Assembly (NCBI GenBank): GCA_027604505.1
Contig: JADIIX010000044.1
Span: forward strand, 62,001-126,000
Source of the DNA: Gonapodya sp. JEL0774
Taxonomy: Eukaryota; Monoblepharomycota; Monoblepharidomycetes; Monoblepharidales; Gonapodyaceae
Direction of reading: 5' to 3'
DNA: 64,000 nt
Of this stretch, positions 11,203 to 25,000 are shown piece after piece. The notes under the pieces are model-generated. The model saw only the letters and a list, made by a program, of their open reading frames with translations. It was not told the origin of the DNA and did no database searches. A program made the translations under genes and the position numbers. How positions within the stretch are numbered: the first letter of the stretch is position 1; each line of letters begins with the position of its first letter.

Positions 11203-14200
11203 CTATGAATAGGCAGATAACACCTCCTGACAAAACGCACTCTGATCGATGTCGGAACCATACTTCTCCTTCAGTCCCCGAACCGTTTCAATGACTACGT
11301 CGGCTTCCATTTTGTCCAAATCGGGTACGGATACGAATTCGGCGAGGAAATTTCGAATTATTTGGGTGCCGGAATCAATCTCTGTGCGAGAAGACTTCCA
11401 GGGTCGTGGCGGTTCTTGGTCGTCTAACGTTGAAGCCATTATCACGTATGAGATGTGCTGCACAACGCCCAGTTTGAATGAAACAAATACCTGTCCCCGT
11501 GAACTCTTCGAGCTCCGCTGCTTTCCTTTTGGCGACTTGTACAACTCGTTCCGGAAACTGTGCAAGCTCTGCAACATGAATTCCGAAGCTCTGGTCACAC
11601 GCCCCATCGTGAACTTTATAAAGCAGCGTTATAGTCCCCTCCCCAACGTGGGCCGTGACATGAGAGTTCTTGACTGTGGGTACCTTGTCTGCCAGAACTG
11701 TCAGCTCGTGGAAGTGCGTCGCAAACAGACAATGGCACTTTATAACGGTAGATATGTGCTCCGAGATGGCCCAAGCAAGGCCGAACCCGTCGTAGGTCGA
11801 TGTACCTCGTCCCAGTTCATCTATGACAATAAGTGAGTCCTCAGTCGCCGAACGCAGAATGGCAGCCGTCTCCACCATTTCCATCATGAAAGTGGACACT
11901 CCGCGTAGTTGGCTATCTCCGGATCCAACACGGCAGTACACAGCATCCACAACGGCAACTTCTGGTGCTTCGGAATCGTCGCCACCAGCAGGGACAAAAC
12001 ACCCCATGAGAGCCATGAGAACTGCTATCGCCACTGAACGTATATACGTGGATTTACCACCCATATTTGGCTGTGGACAAAAACCGATACCAATTGGAAT
12101 ACAGGTCCAGCGAGACACTGCATTCACTCGCACCCACCCCTGTGATGATGTGAAAGCTCTTGTGGTCCTTCGCTAATTCCACGTCATTCGGAATGAACGC
12201 AACATCAGTTTGCGTCTCCAGCAGCGGATGCCTCAACCCTGGCAACTTGATTCGCCCTTCCTGACTCCCCTTTGGATGAATTTTGGGGCGCACGTACGGA
12301 ATGGGCGCGTGTGTGGAGGTGTGGGCAAACGCGGAAATAACGTCCATATAGGCGATGGTGTCGTTTAGAGATTCGAGGATTGGGAAATACCCAGCTGGGA
12401 GTGAGTACAATAACAAGTTATGTGCTCAGTTCCCAAGGAAGATATGATCGGCTTTTCGCACCTGCGACCTCCACTATCTGTTTCTCGATATCTCGCTGCT
12501 TCTCCCTATACTCTTGCTCCGCGTCCCCATACCGTCTGTCCAATTCCCTGAGTTTCAGAGTGGTGAAGAGCACCCCCGCTTTTTGGGTGGCCAGTTCAAT
12601 ATACTCCTTTTTATTTCGGATCGCGGAGGCATCCTGCACGACCAACACACCGAGAAGTGAGATTAATTCATGATCAAAGCCAACCACAGAGACTCAACCC
12701 ACCTTCGTTGTCACCCTCAGATGGTGGCCGTGAGGGTCACGGTTTTCAAACTTGAGCTTCTTGTCATACTCAAAGCCCAACTCCCGGGCCACACGTTTAG
12801 CCTCTGGAATCATGCCACTTTGTGCTTCGTCCATGCGCTCCTTGAGTTCTGAGTGGTAGCGGTCGATGCAATCGTTGGACATTTCCTGGGCACAGCCGAT
12901 CTCGGAATCTCACAGAGCCAAACGCACCTCCAAGCCCCTCGTCGTAATCTGCCTTCACAAAAAACTCGTGTCCCTTAAAATCCAATTCCACCGTCGACTC
13001 CACCAATTCTTTGAACTTTTCGAGTTCCTCGTCGCATTTTTTTACCTTGTCTACCCATTCAACACCAACCAACCCTGCGTGCTCTCCCTCGTAACTCTCG
13101 AGCAAATCAATCAGAGCTTGGTTTTGCGTGACACACTGGTAGATGCGAACGACATCTTGGAGCGTGGCTTTGCCGCGCTGGAACTTCTTGCCAAGACGGA
13201 TCAAATCGGGCACTGTTTTGAGGTGTGCTTGGAGGGTCGGTAGGAGTGAGGGAGTGTCGGAGAGTACGGTGACAAGGTTGTGCCGTTGCTCTAGAGACGG
13301 AATAGGGGGATACACCAAGGAACGAGGTTACCGAGTGTGAGGGATATGTTCAGGTTTCGGAGCTTGAATGCACAACCCACCGATTAATACCACGTCCATC
13401 AAAGGCTGCCTGATCCACTGATTCAGCAAACGAACTCCTTGTGCAGTCTTGCAGTGATTTAATAGTGAAAATACTGACGAGGACTTAGCCGCTAAAACCA
13501 TCAAACGCCATAATCGGACACAGTACACACAAGCCATACAACTTGTGACTCACATTCCCCTGCACCACCACTCTGGGCTCCCAAATCCAAACTTCTCACC
13601 GCGGCACTGTCAAGCCTCACGTACTGGTCCAAATCATGCCGTCCCAGGACGTATTGTCCCATATTCGAGTCGTCCGATAGCAGATCCAGGTATTTTATGA
13701 GCAGGGAAAGCGACGGAAGCGCGGCTGTGAGTGTGAGCTCGGCTGATGGGAGATTGAGTCGGGAGAATTGAGACGGTCAAAAGCAAAGGAGACTCAAGTG
13801 ACTTACGAAAACTCACCTCTCCCACCCAAATTCTCGTCCACGAGTCTTGCCAAATCGCTCTCTACGCCTGTATCTTTCCACTCCGCCCGCTTCTTCATGG
13901 TTACCACAACACCACATCTTTCGGCAACGGCGACGAGCTTGTTGTTTTCGGTTTGCTCGGCGGCATTGTTAGGTGATGGGGTGGCGAGGAGGATTTCTTT
14001 GGCGGAGGTTTGTAGGAGATAGGACTGGAGAAGCACAATGTGAGAAAATTGGGTACAAGAGACAAGTGGGGAGGAGTTCGGTAATTGGCGCACCTCAACG
14101 TTGCAGAACAGGTCGTTGTCTAAGAACTCAGATACGGCGAGGCGACGAGTGGAGGCGTCAGCAAGGGCAGCACCAATAAGCTGGGCAACGGGCGTTGTTG

Positions 14201-15230
14201 TGTATGATGGCAGAGGGTAGTTGCATTCTCATGTGAGAAACCCATATGAGTTTGAGGTCTCAGTTGGACTGGCTCACCTGTTGGTTGTCCTTTGACACCA
14301 CTCTAATAGCGACGACAATAGGGCTCGTGTTTAGAGCCCTATCTGAGTCGAAGAGGAGGTCCTCAAGTTCCTGTAGGATGGCAAGTGTTTGACGGTCGCA
14401 GGAAAGGGAGGATGTAAAAGCAGCAGGGAATAGAGCAAGATGAGGGAGTAGAAATTAGCTTCACATATCATAAAGTCGGCGGCGTCTGATTGGTGAGACT
14501 TCCGCATGTGGAATGACGAACGTGCAGTCGAAGATCAGTACATTCGACTTGCGAATTTCGTCTGAAGTCCTCTTAAAGCTTGCATTCATCACATTCAAAT
14601 TGAAGCGCACTCTTGTCGCGTCCTGTCTCTCGTGGACGGCAACATACCTGCAGGTTACCCGGACTCGCGCTTTTTACCAGCCTCCACTTCTTTGTGCCTT
14701 CCAAGGACCACACTTCCACACGGTAACCCTTCTCGGTCAAGAGCGACCTCATGTGGGCGATCGCGTTCACCGGCGAAAGTGTGCAGTAAGGAAGGTCGCC
14801 CATGAACTTGAGGGCCGTTGTGGTTTTGTATACTGTGTTCGCGACGTGGAGTGCGTCATCTCCAAAGAACGCATAGTATTTGCCATTGTCTTTTTCAAAA
14901 ATACGGAGGCAGGAAGAGGGTTTCTGAGGGAGTTGCTTGGGATTAAAATACTCCAGCTCAGGAGCTCAACAGCATTGATTTTGGTGACCTACCTCGGGCA
15001 GATTCTTGAAAAAGCTAACAAATGAGCTGTCTCGACCTATGATTAGACAAGGGCGGGATGAATCGGGTGTTTATTGGTCCAAATCAGAGCCGGATGAATG
15101 GTAACAACGTAGTGCAATGTTGGTCGATTCGTGAGGGATTTGAAGGAAACAAGGAGGGAATCGCAGCGAAATCGCACAAGAAAGCCGTACCGAGCTCGAA
15201 TGAGTTTGAGTCTTTGAAGCTTTCACCCAT
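11203..15230 (-). CDS. MSH2: DNA mismatch repair ATPase MSH2
   Basis: MutS homologue that pairs with MSH3 or MSH6 to recognise mismatches. From the N-terminus (right to left): [12 protein letters not shown] near 15020, [19 protein letters not shown] near 14850, [20 protein letters not shown] near 14700, the connector, lever and clamp exons at about 12400-14400, then the ATPase: [13 protein letters not shown] (Walker A) near 12050, [14 protein letters not shown] near 11880, Walker [21 protein letters not shown] near 11800 and the FATHFHEL switch near 11720. The phrase [19 protein letters not shown] near 11580 separates MSH2 from MSH3/MSH6. The C-terminal helices end at the TAG at 11203. A stop and no ATG lie just upstream of SFVSFFK, so a first exon is needed. 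I infer it from the ATG at 15230, where [13 protein letters not shown] joins in frame after a donor near 15190 and an acceptor near 15035. Identity is firm; the first exon is provisional. Confidence 0.93.
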
Positions 15231-15645
15231 TTCAGAATGTATGCAAAGCGGGAGATGACTGGTGCTCAACCCATCAGCACATTCACCCCATGCAACAACC
15301 GTGCAACACATCACCAGACAACCTATTCCCCCACTACGACCGAATCCCGATTCGCGGCCTACGGAAACCCGCTTTTTCGTCATCATCATTATTTTCTGCC
15401 TGAATCCGGACCGGAGCTTCCCAAATTCCCCAGAATCAGTCGCAAATTCAGTACTCCCAACTGACCCTTGGCCATCTGCCGATTCGAGCCTGCGGCACCG
15501 AACTTGGCCTGCATTCATTGCTCACAACGTTTTTGAGATAGTCCAGACTGGTGAGCCTGCTTCAACGCCGGAAAGTACCTCAAATCAACAACCGACCTAA
15601 ACGCAGGATACTTCTTCCATTACATTCACCTCAGCTGGCTCAGCA
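15231..15645. promoter_or_regulatory. Shared divergent promoter region, MSH2 / CDC6
   Basis: 415 bases between the inferred MSH2 start (minus) and the CDC6 start (plus). Pairing a mismatch-repair gene with a replication-licensing gene would suit joint G1/S control, but I do not see the MluI cell-cycle box ACGCGT in this interval. An open plus-strand frame of about 110 codons (15262-15600) has no recognisable content and is taken as chance. Confidence 0.45.
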
Positions 15646-18243
15646 ATGTCCCTCCAAGCCCGATCTCAGGATCAACATCAATTTGGCCACAAGCGGCTAG
15701 TATCGATGCGCGATGCAGTGGACGGGGATAGTGAGTTTAGAACTCGCTAAAGCTGTCAGGGGGTGCCCTTTCACCTTAATTTACTTCCTCTCGCTCCGAA
15801 TGCGACTCATCTTCTCTTTTTCAATCTATCATTAGCATCTCTTCCGCATCTTGCCCGCGCCCTTCGCTTCCCACTCTCACCGATCGCCTCGCCGAGTCCC
15901 GCGAACCCGTCTTCCCGATCATGCCGCGTTTCCAACCGGACTCGCTCAGCCACACACCACTGCTCGAAATCATATGCCGACTCAGATACTTGCTCGGACT
16001 CTGACGCAGCGGCCGAACTGGAGGTCGAGATCGAGGTGGAACACATTTCGAAACGGCGAAAAGGTTCTTCGACGCCTCTCACCCGGGCTGCTGCAGCGGC
16101 TATGCAGACGAGATCGGGCAGGATTATCCGGAGGGAGGATGAGAGTGGAAGTGAAAGCGATGTAGAAAATGATTCGGGAAAGGAGGACGCGGAGAAAGTC
16201 TCGGAGAAGAAAGTCTTTGAAACACCATCAGGCAAAGGTCGACACAGATGGGTGAAACGCACGCCAGAAAACACCGAGAGACGAGGTTTGTTTTGACGCT
16301 GCGTGTTGTACGTTGCAGGAGACCACGTTATGGACACGCTAATGGTATTGACAATCTCGCCAGTACCGCCTCAAACTCCAACCTTCGCAGTATCTCCACT
16401 CACCGCCACCGCCGTATATCGCCCAACTCTCGCACCGCGGCGCACTAACATCTCAGTATCACCCACCACTTCGCCTCTGTCCATCGCACCTTTCACTTCT
16501 CCCTCACAGTCCTCTTCCTGTCAGTCTCCTACCCATTCAATTTCCCCGACCCCTACCCCAAGCAGCAACTCTCCATCACCATATCAATCCCCGCTCGTTG
16601 CTCTCTCCGCCCTCTCCCTTCTCTTCCGCCGATCTCACAACCCACCCAACCTCCCCTGCCGTGACTCAGAACGGACCACCATCCGCCAGTTCCTCCGACG
16701 CTCGTTCATCGACGCGCCTGCAAGGCCGGGGGGTATGTACGTCAGTGGGCTACCCGGAACTGGTAAGACGGCTGTAGTGGGCGAGTGTGTGAAGCAGCTC
16801 GAAGCTGAAGGGGTGAGATTCTACTGAGAACGTGCTCAGTGATCGGTGATTTTAACCCGGGCCCACCCTTCACGCATTTCAAGCTTTTTGTCACAATCGA
16901 TATCAATTGTGCAACCCTCCCTAACGCGCAATCCGTCTTTGCTCGAGCCCTAACCGACATCCATGCTGCTCGTCACCGGTCCTCGTCTACTTTCTCATCT
17001 GCCACTTTGAATCCGAAGAGTAAAGATACCCAACGGGAACTGGAGGCCGAAGTGTGCCGAAAGGATGGAAAGCCGATGTGAGTTAAGTGTTGTCTCTGCC
17101 AGATGGCGTCACTCTCATATTGAACTCGGCATCCACTGCCGCAGCCTCCTCCTCCTCGACGAAATTGATCACCTTCTTCCCTCGCCATCCACCAACCACC
17201 GACCGTCCGATGCCTCTGCAGCGTCCTTTACGGGAGGTGACTTGGTGCATACTCTTTTTGCAATGCCACACTTGAAGGACAGTCGTTGTGCAGTCATGGG
17301 GATTGCCAACGCGTTGGACTTAGCCGAGAGATGGATGCCGAGGCTGAGGGCGAGGGGTGGTGGGTCTACGGCATGATTTGGAAAGCGATTTCATGGATGT
17401 TGACTGTCTTCTGGCTTCTCATTGTTCCCGAAATAGTTGAACCTGCTCTTCTCAACTTCCCCGCATACACCGTGGCTCAAATCGCCGAGATTCTCCGCGA
17501 TCGTGTCGCGTCCGTCTCTAGTCTTGATCAGCCCTTGTTTCAACCGGCGGCTGTGGAGCTCGCGGCAAGGAAGACGGCTGGCACAGGGGATTTAAGGAAG
17601 GCGTTGGATGTCTGCCGGTAGGTTGGGCTTGAGCGCAGATGAATGAAGGTGCAAGTGCTTGACATGATACTTCCCACGACCATGCCACAGGCAAGCTATT
17701 GAACTCGCTGAAGCAGAACTACGAACGAAACCATTGGTTGATCAGTCTGCAACGTCTGTTCCGCTTGCGGAGTCGTGCTTCAAGGCAAACCTGCAACCTG
17801 CTCCGAAACCTCACGTCACACTTTCCCATGTCCTCCGCGCTTCCTCAACCTCCATGGGCACCTCATCATCCTCGGTCGATCGGGTTCGCGCGCTCCCATT
17901 GCACGCAAAGCTCGCACTCGTCGCCGCCATCGCATCCCAGCACGCAAGATGTACCAATCCATCACTACCGCCTCTGACTGTCGGTGCTCTGTATGTAGAA
18001 TACGTGGCCCGCTTCGGGGTGCTGACCCCCTGCGTGACGAGGTCGGAATTCGTAGATTTGGTAGAGCTCGCGGGTGCAGGAGGGGTATTTGCGGTGGGGT
18101 CGGCGGCCAAAGGAAAGAAGAAGGGCGTGGGAGAAGAACGAATTGTTGGCGTAGAAGTTGGGGAGATCGACGTCGGAAAGGGGGTTGAAGGGTGTGGGTT
18201 GGCGATGAAGGGGTGGAACGAGGTTCAAGCAGTTAAAAGGTGA
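15646..18243 (+). CDS. CDC6: Replication licensing factor Cdc6 (ORC1/CDC6 AAA+ family)
   Basis: Loads the MCM helicase onto ORC-marked origins. Exon 1 (15646-15730) encodes 28 residues plus one base and joins in frame to exon 2 at 15836. An in-frame GTG upstream of exon 2 is not the start. The N-terminal 300 residues are basic, Ser/Pro-rich and disordered, with many SP/TP sites as expected of a CDK target. AAA+ core: LPCRDSERTTIRQFL near 16660, Walker A SGLPGTGKTAVVGE near 16745, a helix containing VTIDINCATL near 16890, Walker B LLLLDEIDHLLPS near 17148, sensor-1 region VMGIANALDLAERW near 17295, FPAYTVAQIAEILRDRV near 17457 and sensor-2 helix TGDLRKALDVCR near 17586. The C-terminal winged helix (KLALVAAIA to the stop at 18243) is present. 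ORC1 is less likely because no BAH domain is seen. Introns of about 60-110 nt separate the exons; the donor near 17360 is uncertain. Confidence 0.88.
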
Positions 18244-19006
18244 TTTTATGGACAAATGTATTGAAGCACCACGTAACTAAATCAAACAAAGAATTTTTTG
18301 AGCGGGGGTCAGGAGCCAAGGAGTTTGACATTGCTGATCGTCCATTTTTACCCTTGGCGGCGGGTGAATAAAAGGGGGAGCCGCGATCACATCTCTTGGC
18401 TTGGAATACAATCAGGGACTAGGTGTGTAGGTGTTCAGCTGAGAGATGTGACATTCTCATGGACATTATGCCGTCAGATTCCGGTATTTCAGATTTTACC
18501 CTCTGGTGTCCCCCACAGGTACATGATACTCAAAACAAACAAACACGATCAGCCACCACCTGTCACCAAAAGTAACGAAATACACAAAGCGTCACCTAAT
18601 ACACAGATTTTATATAGGTTTAGACTAAGTCATTCCGAGAACAAACGCACGGATGTAAGTTATTGCACGGTGGGAGACTTGAGTCACATGATAAAGAGGC
18701 GCACGGCTAATTATCTCGGTGATCTTATGAGAAGAGTGGACATGTTGCGTGAACTGACGCAGCCTCGCTATGGTGAAAGCAAATCTGTTGGCAAATTTCA
18801 TTTCCATTTTTGGTGAGAAACTAGTTTGGCTGGACTGCTCGCGTCCTCTTGGCGTCCCTAGCTTTTTCGGCCCATGCTCCCTTGGGCGGTCCTCCTGTCG
18901 ACCAGAACACCCGATTCAAAATTAGGATTCGAGTGCCTCTGATGCCTCCCCTCAAACATATCAACCTTCTCCGCGATGCCGAGATCGGAGCCGACTTGCG
19001 ACGAGG
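18244..19006. other. Intergenic region, no gene supported
   Basis: About 760 bases between CDC6 and the DUF3712-type gene, both on the plus strand. An open plus-strand frame spans 18298-18816, but its first codon is TTG and its translation shows no recognisable family. The sequence GAATAAAA near 18366 is a possible TATA-like or polyadenylation signal. Confidence 0.4.
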
Positions 19007-22000
19007 ATGGCTGCAGTCAAGCGGAGGGACAGCGAATCCCAAGAGCACGAAGATTCTGGTCTCGAAAGTGACAAGGAAGGGCTCGTCAGTGAACGTAATG
19101 AGTCTGCGTTCAAGAGGACTATTTGGTCCAGCAAAAAGCGGCGGTACGGATTCTTGTGCCTGTTAACCACTATCGTTGTGGTAGTGATTGCGGTTCCTCT
19201 TGCTCTATACGTAATTGGTGAGTTCATTTTTGGATTAGATATGTATGGGGATGATTCCCACCATCCACTCAAACTGCTGTCGAAGCTCCCAAAATCGCAC
19301 AGTCCGCGATCGACGGATCTAGCCTAACGTTCGAATCTGTCGTTATCACAAACGCTCAGAATGACCAATTTACACTTCGAACACTTGGTAAAATCAAGGA
19401 CACAGGACCCTTTTCGGCTCGCATTACATTTCCAGAGAACATTACAGTTAGTTACAAGGGAAAGAACATCGGTGAGTGAGTGAGTTCTCTGCTCCTTTGC
19501 AAGCAGTTTATAAGAGGTATACTTGCTTGTGCACAGCGCAAATTCCGATGTCCCCACTCGATGCCTCGCCTGGAAGTGGGTGAGTGGAGTGTCTGGAATT
19601 AATATTTTGCATTCATTCGTCATTTACGCGGAACTCAACTCCAACCCAGTGCCGTAATTAACAGCACAGTGCAGGCCAGAGTGTTGGATTCATCAGCTTT
19701 TGGTTCATTTTCACAGGAGATGGTATTGCTTCCGGTTTTTGACTGGCGCCTTCAGGGTAGTGCCACCGTCGAAGCGCTTGGACGCACGTTTTCGGGGTTG
19801 AGCATCGACAAGACAGTAACTTTTAAAGGCTTCAGTGGACTCAGGAATATTTCTATCCTTTCATTCGACCTTCCTGGTAATGACCCGAATGGCGGCATCA
19901 AGATTATTTTGCAAACGCTCCTCGTCAATCCCAGCACCATCAGTATTGCAATGGGGGATTTAACTTTCAATGTTTCGCTGGGTGGGAACTTTATCGGCAC
20001 CACAGTCTCTACAAGCACAACAATCGCCGCCGGTAACAATGTTCTCAATATGTCTGGTCGTCTTGCACCCGGCGTAAATGAATCCCAAGTATCGCAGCTC
20101 TTTACCGACTTCGTTGCCGGAAAAGGTTCGTTTGCGTATAAACAAACCAAAATATGTATTTGATCGATGAACTGCGGATTCGTTTCCAGCTTCCGCACTT
20201 ACCGTGATTGGAACCGACGTTCAGCCACCCATTAGCTGGCTTCGACAGGTACGTAGCTTCATTTCCCGTACCACAAACCTGTTTTCGTTAAAAGTATTAC
20301 TTTGACAGTCTTTCGTGGGCCTGACCCTGCCTGTGACACTCCCTGCGAAAGCCGCTAACATCATCACCGGCATTGAAACCAAAACAATATCCCTCACTTT
20401 TGATCCAGCAAACCCCTGGTCTCCTAAGATGACATCTCCTCAAGTTCTTGCTGATCTCGAGGTAACATTTAGTATCTTGGCTCTTGATATGCTCTAAACT
20501 TCCAATTCCTAGATGCCTTTCGCATTTCCGTTGGAAATTCGAACCGTACGCATGGTCATCTCTATGTTGAGCAGTGGTGCCCCAATCGCGAGTATCTCGT
20601 CGGGTTGGTTACCGGCAACCTCTCATTTCAATGGCTCTCGAGGCACCATGGCAGTTGACTTGCAGAACGCGAATATGACCATCTCAAAGGTGAAATAATA
20701 TGACAGGATCACTTGGGCCCTGACATAAAAACAGCAATACTCAATCTTTCTTTTCCAGGAACAACAACCTGCATTCTCTGCGTTCCTCAACTCCACATTG
20801 TTTGCAACGGGCAACGTACCTGCTCCAATTTCGATTACTGCAGACTCTGTTGCTTCCACCGCCGCAGGTAGATTATAAGTGCTTCTGGGTCAGCAGCGCC
20901 GGTTGGTGACAGGTGACATTCCCAAGGCAATATCACCATCTCCGACATCAAATTCAGCACAGATCTACAATTGGTGGGAATTCAGGGTCTTGCCGCATCG
21001 CCCGTCAATATCTTGGCGTTCAACATCATGTGAGTATCAAAGTGAAAAGCTCCATGAACATCCCTAACATGTTTGGTAATGCCTTTGCGCACACAGCGGG
21101 GGGACCACCGATTACATGGAAATGACTCTCACCACTACCATTGTGAACCCCAGCAACATTGAGATCGTCATGTCTTCCGACGTCATCCTTGTATTGCTTT
21201 ACAAGGGTCAGGTCGTCGGAACGGTGACTCTTCCCCGTTTGACGATCAAAATTGGTGACAACGTCATTAATGCAACTGCGTGAGTGTCTCATACGGTTGC
21301 TTGCTCTGTCTCCCTGATCAATGAGGCTAGCCGATCTCCCAATATTTAGAAAGTTTTCCCCTATCTCTACTGCTGCCAAAGCTGCCGGCTCTCAACTGAT
21401 TGCGGCATATATTGGTGGAATCGACACCACTGTTGAAATTCAAGGAAGTTCGAATTCCACGTTGATCACCCCTCTGGTGCCTGCTCTTTCGTCACTTGCA
21501 CTGTCCTCAACCTTGCCGGGACTCAAATCAAAACTTTTGGTCAATTCGCGGTTCATGTTGACGGACTCCACGGTGACAGATTTTATTGCGAAGTCAGGTA
21601 TGTGGCGTATTGAGGGCGCTAGGTACGACACAAACAACATCGTATCTTTGAAGGATTCGATGCGACAAACCCCACATCTGCTCCCTTGACCATCACACAT
21701 ATTACCGGGCAGCTGCTACGTGGTGGGACCATCCTTGGAAGCATCGACACGGGCCTCAATCTTTTCATCGCTCCTGGTTCTACAGCGCGCTCGCCAGCTC
21801 TCGACACCAAAATGTGAGGGTAGCTGTTTATTGTGATGGAATAAACGTGAAGCCAGTATCTAACTATTATACATTTTCACGTGAAGCGTGCTCAACCAAG
21901 CATCGGCGAATGCTATTGTGGCTGCCCTTGATGGCGAACTAAGCGTGGACATAAAAGTCGATGCACTGACCATGCAGGTTGGCAACTACACCACGACTAC

Positions 22001-25000
22001 AACGTATACTCAAAATGGCGTAGTGACCAACTTACAAGATCCAAGTGGTGGGGCGTCGGCCAACAAGGGCAATCTCATTACTGGTCTGACGACTGGCAAT
22101 TTTCTGATAAGCTTTGATCCAAAGAATCCATGGGCCCCAACGATGTCATCCTCCGGTATTGTTACACATCTGACGGTGCGTGAATTATTAATACCTAATC
22201 GACAAGAAGCATCCCCGTTCAACCAGCTTTTGATTTTGCGTTGTCTCCTGAACCTCAATACCACAGCTCCCCTTTGTTTTCCCAATGACAATATCCCAAG
22301 TTCGGATGAATATCAACATGAACAACGGTATCGGACAGATTACAACGGGATGGAACCCTGCCACATCTAGTTTTTCGGGAAAAGTGGGTACTGTTACCAC
22401 GGATCTGACCAACGCAGTAATCCAGATACCAGAAGTGAGTCACATTTAAATTATGACATGTCAGTTTCTGCGGGAGGCGACGGCAAATTCTCCTCGGATT
22501 CGGATTTTAGGCACAACACAACGCATTTGCTGCGTTTATGAAGTCGACACTGTTTGCAACCGGGGCAGCTCCCTTGCCTATTAACGTTCTGGCGGACACA
22601 AATGCGACCACACCAGCAGGTAACGTATTGAGTGGATAACCAAATGGATGATGCAGATGTGGACTTGTTCTTCCTCCCCTTCTCAGGACAAGTTAATCTC
22701 GAAGGCGTTCCATTCTCGACAAACCTGAATTTGGTCGGGATGCAAGGTCTTGCGTCTACTCCAGTTGAAATCTTAGCGTTCGATATAGTCGGTGGGACCT
22801 CCCTTGGAATGCAAATCAAATTAACCACAAAGGTGCGTTCAAAACGCCCGCACGGCTACACTGTACCCCATCGACTTCCTCTCTTTGATTTCAGATTCAA
22901 AATCCCAGTAACATTCGACTTGCTCAAGGCTCTGATGTAGTCTTCCAACTAAGCTACTTGGGTGAGGTGGTTGGAACTGTCACTATACCGAACCTCACAT
23001 TGGAGATTGGAAACAATGTTCTCTCCGCGACTGCGTGGGTTTTTAGAGGCCAATTTGTTCCATTGTTGAGTTGTGAATAACGCATGATGATCTCTTGCAG
23101 TCTACTTTCTCCTCAAACACCGGCAGCAATGGCTGCAGCCTCGAAGCTGGTTGGCGCGTACATAGGAGGAACGAACACTACGGTCCAGATCACAGGCTTT
23201 TCTGGCTCAACTGTCATACCCGCACTTGTTCCAGCTCTCTCAGCGCTAAGCTTGTCATCGGTCCTACCTTCTATAATGAGCAAGCTTCTGTTGAACGCAC
23301 GTTTCCAATTGACGCCCACCACCTACCAGGACCTTATTGCCAAATCTGGCTTCGATGCCTTTAACCCCACCAATGTTGACTTGACACTCACTCACGTGAC
23401 ATCGGATCTCATTTACAAAGGAAGTGTCATCGCGAGTATTGACTCACCTTTGAATCTGGCGATTCCGGCCAAGGGATCCGCGCGATCTCCGACCCTTGAC
23501 ACTAAGATGTGAGATTGTACTCGAATATTTGTTGACCAACTTTTTCACGTGACGCTTAACTATCGATAGCTATCTCGTTCAACCCGCTGCCCAAGCAATC
23601 GTGGATGCTCTGTCTGGAAGCCTCAATGTCACGATAAGGGCGTCAGCTTTGCGCATCAAAGTCGGTGACTATCAAATTGATGCGGCTTACTCGCAGGACG
23701 GGGTCTCCGTTTCCTATGAGGACCCAGCCGGAGGAATCCCTGTGAATAAAAACGGGATTATCAGCAGTGTGGAAACGAAGAACTTCGTGCTTTCGTTTGA
23801 TCCAGCAAACCCTTGGTCCCCGAAGATGTCTTCGCCGGGTGTTGTGTCAAACTTGCATGTGGGTGTAACCGCAATTCTGAAGTTACTCACGACACTATGG
23901 TTCACCTTTAAAATTTTACCAGATGCCGTTTATCTTCCCTCTCGATATCCAACAAGTAAAAATGACGATCAAAATGCTCGCGGCGGCTGACAGCACAACT
24001 GCCCTTGCCACCATTACCTCTGGCTACAGTCCAGCAACTTCTCGCTTCACAGGCGCTGATGGTGTTATGACCACGGATTTGACTAATGGCGCAATGAACG
24101 TTCCTACTGTAAGAACATCACTGTGCTACTCTTGATTCTTGTGATGATGAGCTGAGATTGCGATATTCTTGTCTAGGCTACTCATGAAGCATTTGGTGCC
24201 TTGATGAAAGCGGTGTTGTTCGCAAAAGGGGCGGTACCGATACCCGTGGCTATCATCGCAGATGCGCAGGCACACACTCTAGCCGGTAAGTTCTCTTGTG
24301 GTACATTAATTGACATTGCTTAACGACTCGGTGGTGTGGATACTGTATTTCCAGGGGACGTCACAATAACGGATATTCCGTTCGCCACAGCGCTCACGCT
24401 GCAAGGAATGCAAGGGCTCGCTACGCAGCCGGTGGAGATATTGGCTTTTGATATTGTTGGCGGTACCACTGGTGGAATGCAGATCAGGTTGACCAACAAG
24501 GTACGTCCGTTTGATCGCGTCACGTGGCGATGTCCGACTGACCCTCGCTGTCTAGCTTTTTAATCCTAGTAACATCCGTATCATTCACGGGAGCGATGTC
24601 GTCTTCCAAATGGTGTTCCAGAACGAGGTTGTAGGCACAGTTACCCTTCCAAACCTGGACCTTCAAATGGGAGAAAACGTCATCAATGCCACAGCGTTGG
24701 TACTACTTTTGTCTTAGCCCTGCAGTCTGCAGGCATGTCACACCACGAATGTCTGACCTTGCATTCTTTTAGAATTGTTAACCCTCAGAGTGATAGCGCC
24801 AGACTCGCAGCGAAGGTTTTGAACTCAAACTACATTGGAGGGCAAACCTCTACTGTCAGCATTCAAGGCTTCCAAGGCTCAACCGTGCTACCGCCGCTGG
24901 TCTCCGCTTTCCAATCTCTCACACTTGGGACCATGCTCAAAGGGATAGCTGACAAACTGCTTGTCCGGGCACGTATAGGAATACCAGAACCCGGCGACCC

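Noticed and set aside
18298-18816. 172-codon plus-strand open frame between CDC6 and the DUF3712-type gene
   Set aside because: Begins at TTG, has no recognisable motif and no supporting splice or homology signal.
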